From assembly GCA_025936175.1 (NCBI GenBank), contig JAICTV010000012.1:1-48524 (forward strand): a stretch of DNA of 48,524 bases, written 5' to 3'. The notes under the pieces are model-generated. The model had not been told where the DNA came from and searched no databases. It was given only the letters and a program-made list of their open reading frames with translations. Positions 12,448 through 20,817 of the stretch are shown here, in pieces. Numbering within the stretch: position 1 is the stretch's first letter; every line of letters begins with the position of its first letter. The stretch comes from Phycisphaerae bacterium (lineage in GTDB: Bacteria; Planctomycetota; Phycisphaerae; Tepidisphaerales; Tepidisphaeraceae). The translations under genes were made by a program, and so were the position numbers.

Positions 12448-13821
12448 TTATTTGACGCCGTTGTGACGCGGTTCAAACCGTTTTCGCGGGCGAGCCCAGC
12501 GATTCGCAAGTGCTTCCACGCTTCCCCGCCCGCAAGCGGACGCCGCAAGAATTGCCGCACCAAGGCTCGTCGGCTCCTCGCATTCCATCGCGACGAAGGG
12601 CACACCGAGCACGTCCGCCTTCATCTGCAGCCAGAAATCATTCTTCGCCGCGCCGCCCGCCGAGCGGATTTCGCTGGGGCGATCATTACCGCACAGTTGC
12701 TCGACCTGCCGATTCAACGCCTGCGCGACCGAGAACATGATCGCGCGCACGACCTGTCCCGACGTGTGCTCCGGCCGAACATTTCGAAACGACTTCTCGA
12801 TCGATCCGCGATCGTCGTATGGCTCGATAACCAGATCCGATGCCGACGCCGCTTCAGCGAGTTGGGTCAGCTTCTCGAAGCTCGGCCGATCCGGCAGCGA
12901 GTTGCGATACCACTCGAGCAGGTTCGCCGATGTGCTGGAGAAGCTCATCTGGAAGAACCGATGGGCGCGGAACGCGGGACCCTGAAAAATCTCGGGTCGG
13001 TCTTCGAATCGATCCGAGCACCGCACCGCCGCCAGCACGGTCCCGGTCGTCTCGCACACACGTGCCGATTCGGTCGTCCCGGTCCCGATCGCGCCGGCGT
13101 ACTGGTCGAGGGTCCCGACGACGAAGCGACATGACGAAGGCAGACCCATTTCCGCCGCTACTTCGTTTCGCAACGCCCCAAGCTCGGTGCCCGCGCGCGA
13201 GACGGGCGGCATCTGATCCATCCGCATCCCGATCCGCGCGAGCATCTCGTCCCACCAGCCAAACGCCTTGACGTCCATCGCGCCGCTGATCCCCGCGACG
13301 CCGCCTTCGGTTGCATGCCGGCCGGTCATCCACAGCGTGAACAGGTCGCTGAGGTAGCAAAGGCGTTTGGTTTGTTCCAGCATCCGCGCATTCGTCTGCT
13401 TCCATCGCAGCACCTTCGCCAGTGCCAGCCCGGGACTCAAGCGCGGCATCCCGGTGCGCTGCTGAAACTCCGGAAGTTGCGAGATCGATTCCATCTCGTC
13501 GCGAAGCTCCGCCGCCCGTTGGTCCGGCCAGAGGACGATCGGCATCAGCGCCTCGTCGTGTTCGTCCAGCAGAACAAAGCTGTTCGCCTGCGTCGCGAAC
13601 GAGACCGCCGCGACGTCATCGAACGCGCCAACTTTCTCGCGCAGCGCCCGCGCCGCTTCCAGCAGCGCCTGACGAAATGTCCGCGGATCCATCTCCCACC
13701 AGTCGGGCTTCGGATGCAGCACCTGCGGCGTGACGCGCTGCAGCGCCAGCATCTTCCCCGTCTCGTCAAACAGCGCCACCTTGTAGAGCGTTGTGCCGAG
13801 ATCGAAGGTGAGGAATTTCAT
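12448..13821 (-). CDS. FGGY-family carbohydrate kinase (xylulokinase-like)
   Basis: A 457-residue cytoplasmic sugar kinase. The N-terminal phosphate loop is FDLGTTLYKVALFD (residues 5-18). The second domain has VGTLDQYAGAIG, whose Asp is the expected catalytic base, then ETTGT and the late motif SAGGAAKNDFWLQMKADVLG. The sugar cannot be read from sequence; xylulokinase-like is the closest general description. The conserved protein starts at 13821, but this start has no ribosome-binding site because a family-B element ends 1 bp before it. The frame stays open through the element to an ATG at 13890, which overlaps the upstream stop as ATGA. A 23-residue element-encoded extension is therefore possible. 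It is in the leftward operon with the ceramidase-like gene. Confidence 0.88.
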   Translation of the reverse strand: MKFLTFDLGTTLYKVALFDETGKMLALQRVTPQVLHPKPDWWEMDPRTFRQALLEAARALREKVGAFDDVAAVSFATQANSFVLLDEHDEALMPIVLWPDQRAAELRDEMESISQLPEFQQRTGMPRLSPGLALAKVLRWKQTNARMLEQTKRLCYLSDLFTLWMTGRHATEGGVAGISGAMDVKAFGWWDEMLARIGMRMDQMPPVSRAGTELGALRNEVAAEMGLPSSCRFVVGTLDQYAGAIGTGTTESARVCETTGTVLAAVRCSDRFEDRPEIFQGPAFRAHRFFQMSFSSTSANLLEWYRNSLPDRPSFEKLTQLAEAASASDLVIEPYDDRGSIEKSFRNVRPEHTSGQVVRAIMFSVAQALNRQVEQLCGNDRPSEIRSAGGAAKNDFWLQMKADVLGVPFVAMECEEPTSLGAAILAASACGRGSVEALANRWARPRKRFEPRHNGVK

Positions 13822-13822
13822 T

Positions 13823-13883
13823 CGTGGCACGGGCGCCTCGCCCGTGATTGACAGGGAAACACGGACGAGCCGCCCGTGCCACG
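13823..13883. repeat. Family-B palindromic element abutting a start codon
   Basis: The left arm begins cgtggcacgggcgcctcgcc and the right arm is its near-perfect inverse (ending gcccgtgccacg), with a short AT-richer centre. It fills almost the whole gap between the ceramidase-like gene (stop at 13887) and the kinase start (13821). It leaves 1 bp before the kinase ATG and takes the place of a ribosome-binding site. Confidence 0.85.
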
Positions 13884-13886
13884 TGA

Positions 13887-15215
13887 TCATTGTGACGTCA
13901 GCAGTTCCAGCGTCGTTTTTACCAGCATTTCGCCGCTTTCGGGGCTTTTGAAGATCGCGTTCTGCGATTCGTAACCGCCTTCTTCCGCCGCCGCGCGGGT
14001 GACGAGATAGCCCTGAAGCTCGCCGTTGGCGTAGGAGATGATGAAGGTGTTCGGCCGCCGTCTTTTAACCTCCAGCGCGAACTCGATGAACATCTCGCCG
14101 GGCCAGGCGACGAAGGTCCACGGGCCGATCGTGATCGCCTGCACCTCGGCGGGCATGACCGCGTTTGCCGCCTGCGCGACGCGACCTTCCGCCGCCGCGC
14201 GGGCGAGCGTCAGCGTCTCCTGCGCGCCGAACCAGTCGACTTCCGCCGTTCGGATCGCCGTGCGCGGCGCGTTCTCGCGCTTGAGCTGCTCTAACCGCGC
14301 CACGGCGCGCCTTAGTCGCTCGCGCGCGTCGATCTCGTTCGGGAACGATCGCAGCGGCAGCGTCAGGTTCGCGTGCCGGCATTCGATTGATGCGACGTGG
14401 CGATATTCGATCGACGCGATTGCCTTCGTCGCCGCGCCGGCCAGGATCTTGCCGAGCCGCTCGGCTTCGTCGAACGTGTTCGCCTTGGTCACGTGCCGCG
14501 GGCTCTGATTTCCCGCCGGGCCGGTGTGATAGAGCACCACGCACTCTTCGCCGAGCACGTTCTTCTGAAGTTGAATCCGCGCCAGCCCGGGAAAATCGCC
14601 GCTGACCAACGTCGAGTCCTCGTGCAGCACCGTCGGGTGCATCGAGCAGGCCATCATCGCCGCGATCGGCTTGTGGCGTTCGAGATCGCGCACGACCATC
14701 ACCGGCACGTCGAGATCGCGCGGCCCGTTCGGATCGCGCCGGTTCGTGCCGACGCCGGTCGCGTCCGCGACGGCGAGCCCAACCTCCGCCGGCGTCATCC
14801 GCCCCGTCGCGCGCGTCGCCGCCTCGACAATTGCATCTTCTACGAACGCGATATAAGCGACATCCGCCTTCGGCACCGCCTGGTCATCTTGAGTCGCGAT
14901 CGGGTCGAGCATCTTCGGCCCCGAGTGCGTGTGCGTCGCCGAGACCAGGATGTTCTCCGCCGGCACACCGGTCTGATGCGCGATGCGCTTGCGCACGCGC
15001 ATCACCGACTGCCTCGACAGGTAAATGATGTCGTTCCCGATGATCAGAACTCGCGTCCCGCCGGATTCCAGGCAGAGTGCCGAGCTCAAGAGTGGGTCAT
15101 GAATCCCGGTGCTGTCGCGCCCGACGTGGGGGTATCCGGCCAGGAAAATGGACTGTTGAGGCGTGATTTCGACCGCCGCGGTTCCGGCAGAGATTTGCAT
15201 TTGTTTCCCAGCCAT
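13887..15215 (-). CDS. Neutral/alkaline ceramidase-like amidase, cytosolic
   Basis: A 442-residue protein related to the N-terminal catalytic domain of neutral ceramidases, zinc amidases. Supporting motifs are AVEITPQQSIFLAGY near the start, SATHTHSGP (the family's zinc-binding His region, about residue 90), CSMHPTVL (about 190) and YHTGPAGNQSPR. A Glu/Tyr-containing C-terminal region (ISYANGELQGYLV) matches the family's final metal site. No signal peptide is seen, so the substrate is likely intracellular. Many bacterial members are not ceramidases, and here the neighbours (sugar kinase, NagB-like enzyme, Gfo/Idh) suggest hydrolysis of an amide on a sugar-derived molecule; that is inference. 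The start could instead be the ATG at 15200. First gene of the leftward operon. Confidence 0.85.
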   Translation of the reverse strand: MAGKQMQISAGTAAVEITPQQSIFLAGYPHVGRDSTGIHDPLLSSALCLESGGTRVLIIGNDIIYLSRQSVMRVRKRIAHQTGVPAENILVSATHTHSGPKMLDPIATQDDQAVPKADVAYIAFVEDAIVEAATRATGRMTPAEVGLAVADATGVGTNRRDPNGPRDLDVPVMVVRDLERHKPIAAMMACSMHPTVLHEDSTLVSGDFPGLARIQLQKNVLGEECVVLYHTGPAGNQSPRHVTKANTFDEAERLGKILAGAATKAIASIEYRHVASIECRHANLTLPLRSFPNEIDARERLRRAVARLEQLKRENAPRTAIRTAEVDWFGAQETLTLARAAAEGRVAQAANAVMPAEVQAITIGPWTFVAWPGEMFIEFALEVKRRRPNTFIISYANGELQGYLVTRAAAEEGGYESQNAIFKSPESGEMLVKTTLELLTSQ

Positions 15216-15241
15216 CGCACACTACGATATCATTTCGCACA
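15215..15241. promoter_or_regulatory. Divergent control region with TCGCACA direct repeats
   Basis: Only about 40-55 bp separate the divergent ceramidase-like and deoR genes, so both promoters and any operator must lie here or inside the coding ends. TCGCACA occurs at 15215-15221 and again at 15235-15241, spaced 20 bp apart (two helical turns), with gatatc between them. Spaced direct repeats are a common DeoR operator form, and the position suits autoregulation. This is a prediction from spacing alone. Confidence 0.35.
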
Positions 15242-15255
15242 GAAGGCGACATCAA

Positions 15256-16068
15256 ATGAACAAAATTCAAACGTCCCGCCGCCGGTTGATCCTGCAGATG
15301 CTGCGGGAGCGGGGGGAATGCTCGGTCGACGACCTCGCCCGCGCCTGCAACGTCAGCGACATGACCATCCGCCGGATGCTCACGCGCCTGGCGGATGAAG
15401 GTCAAGTCGTCCGCACGCACGGCGGCGCGGCGCCGGCGAGCCGGGTGTCGTTCGAGTTCCAATTCCTCCGCAAATCCCAGATCGAGCCGGAGGCGAAGGA
15501 CCAGATCGGCGCCGAGGCGGCGAAGCTCGTCGGCGACGGGCAGTCGATCATGCTCGACTCCGGCAGCACCACGCTCGCCCTCGCACGCCAGCTCACCAAC
15601 CGCACCGCCCTGACGATCATCACCACCTCGCTCCCGATCGCCTCGACCATGCAGCAGGCGCCCGGCGTGGAGACGCTGCTGCTCGGCGGGTTCGTCCGCC
15701 GCGAGGCGCCGGACCTGGAAGGGCCGCTCACCGAGTCGAACCTCGACACGCTCCGCGCGGACATCGCCTTCGTCGGCGCCGACGGCATCGACGCCGACGG
15801 CAACGTCTACAACGCCTCGCTCTCGGTGGCGAAGATGCTTCAGAAGATGGTGAAGGCGGCGGGCAAGACCTACGTCGTCGCGGATCACACGAAGCTCGGC
15901 CGAAAGGCGCTGATCTCATTCGGCAACGCATCCCACTGGGCCGGGCTGATCACCGACGCCGGTGATGACAATGAGATCGTCAGCCAGCTCCGCTCGGCGG
16001 GCGTCAACATCATCTATGCCGGATCGGCCGAAGCCAGAGACGCGCGAGAGGCCGTGCATCATGGGTGA
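15256..16068 (+). CDS. DeoR-family transcriptional regulator
   Basis: A 270-residue repressor-type regulator. The start at 15256 has AAGG 8 bp upstream and gives the family's usual N-terminus. The winged helix-turn-helix is at about residues 22-55 (SVDDLARACNVSDMTIRRML ... VVRTHGGA). The effector domain follows, with MLDSGSTTLALARQL (sugar-phosphate-binding loop), ADIAFVGADGID and YVVADHTKLGRKAL, all standard for DeoR proteins that sense phosphorylated sugars. It overlaps the next gene by 8 bp, so the two are translationally coupled. Its inducer is probably the sugar phosphate made by the FGGY kinase or handled by the NagB-like enzyme. Confidence 0.93.
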   Translation: MNKIQTSRRRLILQMLRERGECSVDDLARACNVSDMTIRRMLTRLADEGQVVRTHGGAAPASRVSFEFQFLRKSQIEPEAKDQIGAEAAKLVGDGQSIMLDSGSTTLALARQLTNRTALTIITTSLPIASTMQQAPGVETLLLGGFVRREAPDLEGPLTESNLDTLRADIAFVGADGIDADGNVYNASLSVAKMLQKMVKAAGKTYVVADHTKLGRKALISFGNASHWAGLITDAGDDNEIVSQLRSAGVNIIYAGSAEARDAREAVHHG

Positions 16069-16993
16069 ATTCCGCTACGAGCCGTCACAATACGTGCCGT
16101 TCCGCGACGTCGAGGCGATCAAGCGCTGCCGCGCCATCAAGCGCGAGGACATCGACAAGCACCCCAATCCGCAGTTCAAGATCCGCGTCGTCAAAGACGC
16201 GGACGTCCCCTTCATTTTCCTCGCTGACATGGTTGGGCGGATCACGCGGGCGGCTGATGAGGGCCGGCCGCTCGTGATGATCCTGCCCAACCCTGTTCCC
16301 CTCTATCGCCAGGTCGCGCGCGTGCTCAACAACCTGCGGCAGGATTGCAGGCACCTGCACCTCTTCGCGATGGACGAATACGCGAATGAAAAAGGCGAGA
16401 TCGCGCCCGACACCTGGGAGTTCGGCTTCGGCCATGCAATGAAGAAGAACTTCGTGGCGTCTCTCGATCCGGAGCTGCGCATGCCGGAGAAACAAGTCCA
16501 TGTCTTCACCAACCAGAACATCAAAGATTACGGAAAGATGATCACGGACCTCGGCGGGGCGGACATCTGCTACAGCGGGCCGGGATGGACGGGGCACATC
16601 GCCTTCGTCGAGCCCGATGCGCCGGAGTTCGATGCGCCGCTGGACGAGTGGATGAAGATGGGCCCGCGCGTCTGCACGCTCTCGCCGTTCACGTTGGCGC
16701 AGAACTCGCTGCACGGCAGCTTCGGGATGAGCGGCGACCTCAGCGCGGTGCCGCCCAAATCCGCGACGATCGGCCCTGCACAGGTCGTCGAGGCGAAAAA
16801 CCGGCACGATACGCACGCGCTGGGCGTTCACCAAACGGCGACAAGCTGGCAGCGGCTGACGACGCGTCTTTGCCTGCACGGCCCGGTCACGCCGAAGATT
16901 CCCGGATCTTTGCTGCAAAAACTTCCGACCAATGTCTACGTCTCTGAAACAGCGGCAATGAACATTGAGCCGAACTGGGATAAAGGGTACTAA
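16061..16993 (+). CDS. NagB-like glucosamine-6-phosphate deaminase/isomerase with altered active site
   Basis: A 310-residue member of the NagB/6-phosphogluconolactonase fold. It keeps MDEY (residues 104-107; Asp105 corresponds to the Asp72 proton acceptor of Escherichia coli NagB). It also keeps GPGWTGHIAFVEP (173-185), with His179 and Glu184 in the places of His143 and Glu148. Where NagB has Asp141 (in GxDGHIAFNEP), this protein has Thr177. Asp141 works with His143 and Glu148 in opening the sugar ring, so the substrate or the mechanism may differ. The ATG overlaps the deoR stop. The next gene, an aminotransferase, follows after 18 bp. It is probably a sugar-phosphate isomerase or deaminase in this locus's catabolic pathway. 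Confidence 0.82.
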   Translation: MGEFRYEPSQYVPFRDVEAIKRCRAIKREDIDKHPNPQFKIRVVKDADVPFIFLADMVGRITRAADEGRPLVMILPNPVPLYRQVARVLNNLRQDCRHLHLFAMDEYANEKGEIAPDTWEFGFGHAMKKNFVASLDPELRMPEKQVHVFTNQNIKDYGKMITDLGGADICYSGPGWTGHIAFVEPDAPEFDAPLDEWMKMGPRVCTLSPFTLAQNSLHGSFGMSGDLSAVPPKSATIGPAQVVEAKNRHDTHALGVHQTATSWQRLTTRLCLHGPVTPKIPGSLLQKLPTNVYVSETAAMNIEPNWDKGY

Positions 16994-17011
16994 TTCGCTT
17001 CCCCCACAATC

Positions 17012-18406
17012 ATGACGACGCTCAACGCGCCAACTCCGCCGCCGACGACCAAGTACTGGGCCCACGTGGACCTCGCGAAGGTCCCGCACATGCGCGTCCC
17101 CGCCCCGGGCCCCAGGTCGCGCGAGCTGCACGCGCGCTGCACGAAGCACTTCAGGGGTTTGTCGGGCCAGGTGAAGCTTTTCCCGGTCGCGTTCGATTCC
17201 GGCCACGGCTGCGTGCTCGTTGACGCCGACGGCAACAAGTACATCGATTTTTCCTCCGGCATCTACGTCACGACGCTGGGCCACTGCCATCCGAAAGTCA
17301 GCGAAGCGGTCGCGAAGTACGCGCATCGCCTGATGAACGCGCACGATTTCACGACCGAGATCAAGACGCGCCTGTGCGAGAAGCTCGCCGAAGTCTTGCC
17401 CGGCGATCTGACGTCGTTTCAGTTCTACGACGCGGGGACGGCGGCGGTGGAAGCGGGCATGCGCGTGCTGCGTGCCGCCTCCGGAAAGAACGAGCTGATC
17501 TCCTGCTTCTACGACTTCCACGGCAAGACGTACGGCGCCGTGTCGCTGGCGGAGATCCGCTCGGCCGTCTACGGCCGCGTGCGCGCGCCGGGGATGCACA
17601 TGGTCCCGCGGCCCAATCCGTATCGGCCGCACTGGACGAAGTCCGACGGCGTGACCATCGACACCGACAAGTACCTCGAGTTCTACGCCGAGTACATCGA
17701 CCGCGCGACGGTGAACGACGTCGCCGGCTTCGTGCTCGAGCCGATCCAGGGCTGGGGCGGCAGCGTCATGCCGCCGGACGATTTCTTCCCCAAGCTCCGC
17801 GCGTTCTGCGACGAGCGGAAGATCCTGTTCATGGCCGACGAGGTGCTCACGAGCTGGGCGCGCACCGGCAAGTGGCTCGCCTGCGAGCACTGGAACGTCG
17901 TGCCCGACGTGGTCTCGATCGGCAAAGGTTTCGGCAACGGCTTTCCCGTCACCTGCGTCGCCGTGCGCGAACGCTGGAAGGAGAGCTTCGAAAAAATCTC
18001 CGCCAGCAGCAGCTACGGCGGCAACCCGATGGCGTGTGCCGCGGCGCTGGCGTCGACCGAAGTCATCGAGGAAGAAAACCTGCTCGAGCGCTCGACGCAC
18101 CTGGGCGAGCTCGCGCTCAAGCGCATGAAGCGGATGATGAACGAGCACAAGATCATCGGCGACGTCCGCGCCAAGGGCTGCCTGATGGGCATCGAGCTGG
18201 TCGCCGATCGCGCGACCAAAGAGCCGCTCAACCGCGCCGGCGAGCTGGTTTACCAGAAGGCCTTCCAGAAAGGCCTGGCGTGGATCCCCGCCGGCCACAT
18301 CCTGCGAATGAGCCCGCCGGTCGTGATGGAGGACGAGTGCCTGATGAAAGGCCTCGACATCATCGACGAGGCGATCGGGGAGACGGAAAAGGAGCTCGGC
18401 TTCTAA
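17012..18406 (+). CDS. Class-III PLP-dependent aminotransferase
   Basis: A 464-residue fold-type-I transaminase of the 4-aminobutyrate/ornithine type. Visible landmarks are DADGNKYIDFSSGIYVTTLG in the N-terminal part, the PLP phosphate-binding loop region FYDAGTAAVEAGMRV, the cofactor Asp in ILFMADEV and the Schiff-base lysine Lys305 in SIGKGFGNGFPV. The amine donor cannot be told from sequence. Its place between a NagB-like enzyme and a Gfo/Idh dehydrogenase suggests that it acts on an amino-sugar-derived compound. It is the second class-III aminotransferase in the window. The one at 25374 belongs to the hopanoid set, and the two are only distantly alike. Confidence 0.9.
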   Translation: MTTLNAPTPPPTTKYWAHVDLAKVPHMRVPAPGPRSRELHARCTKHFRGLSGQVKLFPVAFDSGHGCVLVDADGNKYIDFSSGIYVTTLGHCHPKVSEAVAKYAHRLMNAHDFTTEIKTRLCEKLAEVLPGDLTSFQFYDAGTAAVEAGMRVLRAASGKNELISCFYDFHGKTYGAVSLAEIRSAVYGRVRAPGMHMVPRPNPYRPHWTKSDGVTIDTDKYLEFYAEYIDRATVNDVAGFVLEPIQGWGGSVMPPDDFFPKLRAFCDERKILFMADEVLTSWARTGKWLACEHWNVVPDVVSIGKGFGNGFPVTCVAVRERWKESFEKISASSSYGGNPMACAAALASTEVIEEENLLERSTHLGELALKRMKRMMNEHKIIGDVRAKGCLMGIELVADRATKEPLNRAGELVYQKAFQKGLAWIPAGHILRMSPPVVMEDECLMKGLDIIDEAIGETEKELGF

Positions 18407-18409
18407 ACC

Positions 18410-18476
18410 GTAGCATGGGCGTCTCGCCCATGCGGTTTCGCCGCGGGAAAGGGCATGGCCGAGACGGCCATGCTAC
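18410..18476. repeat. Family-B palindromic element abutting a start codon
   Basis: The left arm is gtagcatgggcgtctcgccc (continuing atgc) and the right arm is its imperfect inverse ending ggccatgctac. It starts 4 bp after the aminotransferase stop and ends 2 bp before the ATG of the oxidoreductase at 18479. It therefore fills the whole intergenic gap and replaces any ribosome-binding site. Confidence 0.85.
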
Positions 18477-18478
18477 GA

Positions 18479-19624
18479 ATGAAAACGGTGCGCTTCGCGA
18501 TCATCGGCGGGGGGTTGATGGGTCGCGAGTTCGCGTCCGCCGTCGCGCGTTGGCCGACGCTGCTCGACGCGCCGGCAAAGATCCAAATCGTCGCCCTCGC
18601 CAGCCGCACGCCTGAATCCTTCGACTGGTTCACGTCGAATTTTCCGTCGATCAAGCAGACGACCACTGATTGGCGCGAGGTGCTGAAGAACGACGCCGTT
18701 GATGCCGTCTACATCGCCGTCCCGCACGACCTGCACGCCGAGACGTACGTCGCCGCGATCGAGGCGGGCAGGCACCTGATGGGCGAGAAGCCTTTCGGGA
18801 TTGACCAGCGCGCCAATAGCGCGATCCTCGCCGCGTGTCGCGAGCATCCCGACGTCTTCGTCCGCTGCTCGTCGGAGTTTCCGTTCTATCCCGGCGCGCA
18901 GAAGGTGTGTGACCTGATCGACGCCGGCGCGTTTGGAAAAATCATCGAAGTGAAGACCGGCTTCCTCCACTCCAGCGATCTCGACCCCAACAAGCCGATC
19001 AACTGGAAGCGGCAGATCGCGACCAACGGTGAGTACGGGTGCATGGGCGATCTGGGCATGCACGTCTGCCACGTGCCGTTCCGCGCGGGATGGATTCCGG
19101 GCAACGTCCGAGCGATCCTGTCGAACATCATGCCGCGCCGACCGGACGGCAAGGGCAACGTCGTGCCATGCGAGACGTGGGACAACGCGACGCTGCTCTC
19201 CGAGACGCGCGACGCGAGCGGCAACGTCTTCCCGTGGACGTTGAAAACGTTCCGCATCGCGCCCGGCGAGCGCAACACCTGGTACCTCGAAATCTACGGG
19301 ACGCAGGCATCCGCCCGCTGGTCCACGCGCGAGCCGAAGGTGCTCGAGATTTTGAAGTACACGCCCGGCGGCGATCAGATCTGGCAGCGCATCCAGGTGG
19401 GCTACGAGCCGCCGTTCAAGACGATCACCGGCGCGAACTTCGAGTTCGGCTTCCCCGACTGTTTCCTGCAGATGTGGGCGGCGTTCCTGCACGAGCTGGT
19501 GGACGGCAAGCCGCTCAAACATTTCGCCGGCTGCGTCACGCCGGAGGAGACGGCGATGAGTCATCGGCTGTTCACCGCGGCGCTTCAGTCGCAACGCGAC
19601 GGGGCCGTCGTGAGCATCCGGTAA
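18479..19624 (+). CDS. Gfo/Idh/MocA-family NAD(P)-dependent oxidoreductase
   Basis: A 381-residue dehydrogenase. The start at 18479 places the Rossmann motif right at the N-terminus (VRFAIIGGGLMGREFA). Family signatures follow: GRHLMGEKPFGID (the catalytic Lys is in EKPFG) near residue 105, and GCMGDLGMHVCH (active-site Asp/His) near residue 190. These enzymes oxidise or reduce hydroxyls on sugars, inositols and related polyols. The upstream frame is open back through the family-B element to the aminotransferase stop codon, with ATGs at 18455 and 18470, so an 8-residue extension (MAETAMLR) is possible but not conserved-looking. Its likely role is one redox step in the locus's sugar catabolism. 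Confidence 0.9.
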   Translation: MKTVRFAIIGGGLMGREFASAVARWPTLLDAPAKIQIVALASRTPESFDWFTSNFPSIKQTTTDWREVLKNDAVDAVYIAVPHDLHAETYVAAIEAGRHLMGEKPFGIDQRANSAILAACREHPDVFVRCSSEFPFYPGAQKVCDLIDAGAFGKIIEVKTGFLHSSDLDPNKPINWKRQIATNGEYGCMGDLGMHVCHVPFRAGWIPGNVRAILSNIMPRRPDGKGNVVPCETWDNATLLSETRDASGNVFPWTLKTFRIAPGERNTWYLEIYGTQASARWSTREPKVLEILKYTPGGDQIWQRIQVGYEPPFKTITGANFEFGFPDCFLQMWAAFLHELVDGKPLKHFAGCVTPEETAMSHRLFTAALQSQRDGAVVSIR

Positions 19625-19646
19625 CCCGTCCGACGCCGCCGCCAAA

Positions 19647-19725
19647 TGTCATCCCGAGGTACTCCGAGGGATCTCGGACGCCGCTCGTCACCGAGATCCC
19701 CCGCGGAGTACCGCTCGGGATGACA
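19647..19725. repeat. Family-A palindromic element
   Basis: A 79-bp inverted repeat starting tgtcatcccgaggtactccg and ending with its near-complement cggagtaccgctcgggatgaca. It occupies most of the gap between the oxidoreductase and dipeptidase genes. The same family occurs at 25239, 30423, 32377, 33716 and 48507. Confidence 0.9.
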
Positions 19726-19749
19726 TGATTGTCGCGCGTCACTTTCCAC

Positions 19750-20817
19750 ATGCCGCCGATCATCGACGCCCATCTCGATCTCGCCTGGAACGCGCTCTCC
19801 TGGAACCGCGACCTTCGGCTGCCGCTCGATCAGCTCAACGCCGCCGAGAAGCACATGACCGACACGCCCGCGCGCGGACGCGCCGCCGTGTCGCTCCCGG
19901 AGCTGCGGCGGGGGAAGATCGTCGCTTGCCTTGGCACGCTGCTCGCGCGCTGCAAGCCCAACGTTCGCCCGCCGGAAGGACATCGCCGGCGCGATCTCGA
20001 CGTCGCCTCGCCGGAGATCGCGCACGCCATCGCGATCGGCCAACTCGCCTATTACCGCGAGCTGGCGCGGCAGGGCGAGATCGAGCTTCTCAAGGATGCA
20101 CAAGCGTTCCGTCGCCACGTCGAAGCCGCGCGCGGCGCCGGGGTGATCGTCGCGATGGAAGGCGCCGATCCGATCGTCTCGCCCGACGCGGTTCCGCAGT
20201 GGTGGGAGGCCGGCCTGCGCTGCGTCGGCATGGCCCACTACGGGCAGGGCCGCTACGCGATGGGCACCGGCGAGGCGGGCGATCTCACGCCCGCCGGCGT
20301 CGAACTGCTCCGCGCGTTCGAGCGCGTCGGCATGATCGTCGATCTCACGCATTGCGCGGAGCCGGGCTTTTATTCGGTGCTCGATCGTTTCGGCGGACGC
20401 GTGCTGGCCAGTCACAACAACTGCCGCGCGCTCGTGCCCGGCGATCGGCAGTTTTCCGACGAGCAGATCAACCTCCTGCTTCAGCGCGACGCGGTGATCG
20501 GCATCGCCTTCGACGCGTGGATGCTGCACCCGAACTACCAGCGCGGCGTCACGCCGCGCGATTCAGTCACGCTCGCAGCCGTCGCCGATCACGTCGATCA
20601 CATCTGCCAGCTCGCCGGCAACTGCAAGCACGTCGGGATCGGCAGCGATATCGACGGCGGGTTCGGGACCGAGCAATGTCCCGCCGGCATCGATTCGGTC
20701 GCGGACCTGCAGAAGATGCAAGGTGTTCTGAAGTCGCGCGGGTACGGCGATGCCGACGTCGCCGCAATCTTCTACGGCAACTGGTTGAGGTTCTTTTCCG
20801 AAGCGCTGCCGAGTTGA
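19750..20817 (+). CDS. Membrane dipeptidase-like protein (peptidase family M19)
   Basis: A 355-residue zinc dipeptidase of the renal-dipeptidase family. The metal ligands expected in M19 are visible: IDAHLDL (His-x-Asp, residues 5-11), the bridging Glu in IVAMEGADPI (near residue 137), His in VDLTHCAE and in LASHNNCRAL, and the Asp in IGSDIDGGFG. The start is set at the ATG at 19750; a TTG at 19729 is a less likely alternative. No signal peptide is seen, so it is probably cytoplasmic. Typical substrates are dipeptides, including D-amino-acid-containing ones. It is the last gene of the rightward deoR run, and its end overlaps the end of hpnG on the other strand by 46 bp. Confidence 0.9.
   Translation: MPPIIDAHLDLAWNALSWNRDLRLPLDQLNAAEKHMTDTPARGRAAVSLPELRRGKIVACLGTLLARCKPNVRPPEGHRRRDLDVASPEIAHAIAIGQLAYYRELARQGEIELLKDAQAFRRHVEAARGAGVIVAMEGADPIVSPDAVPQWWEAGLRCVGMAHYGQGRYAMGTGEAGDLTPAGVELLRAFERVGMIVDLTHCAEPGFYSVLDRFGGRVLASHNNCRALVPGDRQFSDEQINLLLQRDAVIGIAFDAWMLHPNYQRGVTPRDSVTLAAVADHVDHICQLAGNCKHVGIGSDIDGGFGTEQCPAGIDSVADLQKMQGVLKSRGYGDADVAAIFYGNWLRFFSEALPS

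Noticed and set aside
16085-18298. 737-codon open frame on the minus strand opposite the NagB-like and aminotransferase genes
   Set aside because: Its translation is Arg/Asp/His-rich with no family signal, and both genes on the other strand have clear catalytic motifs.
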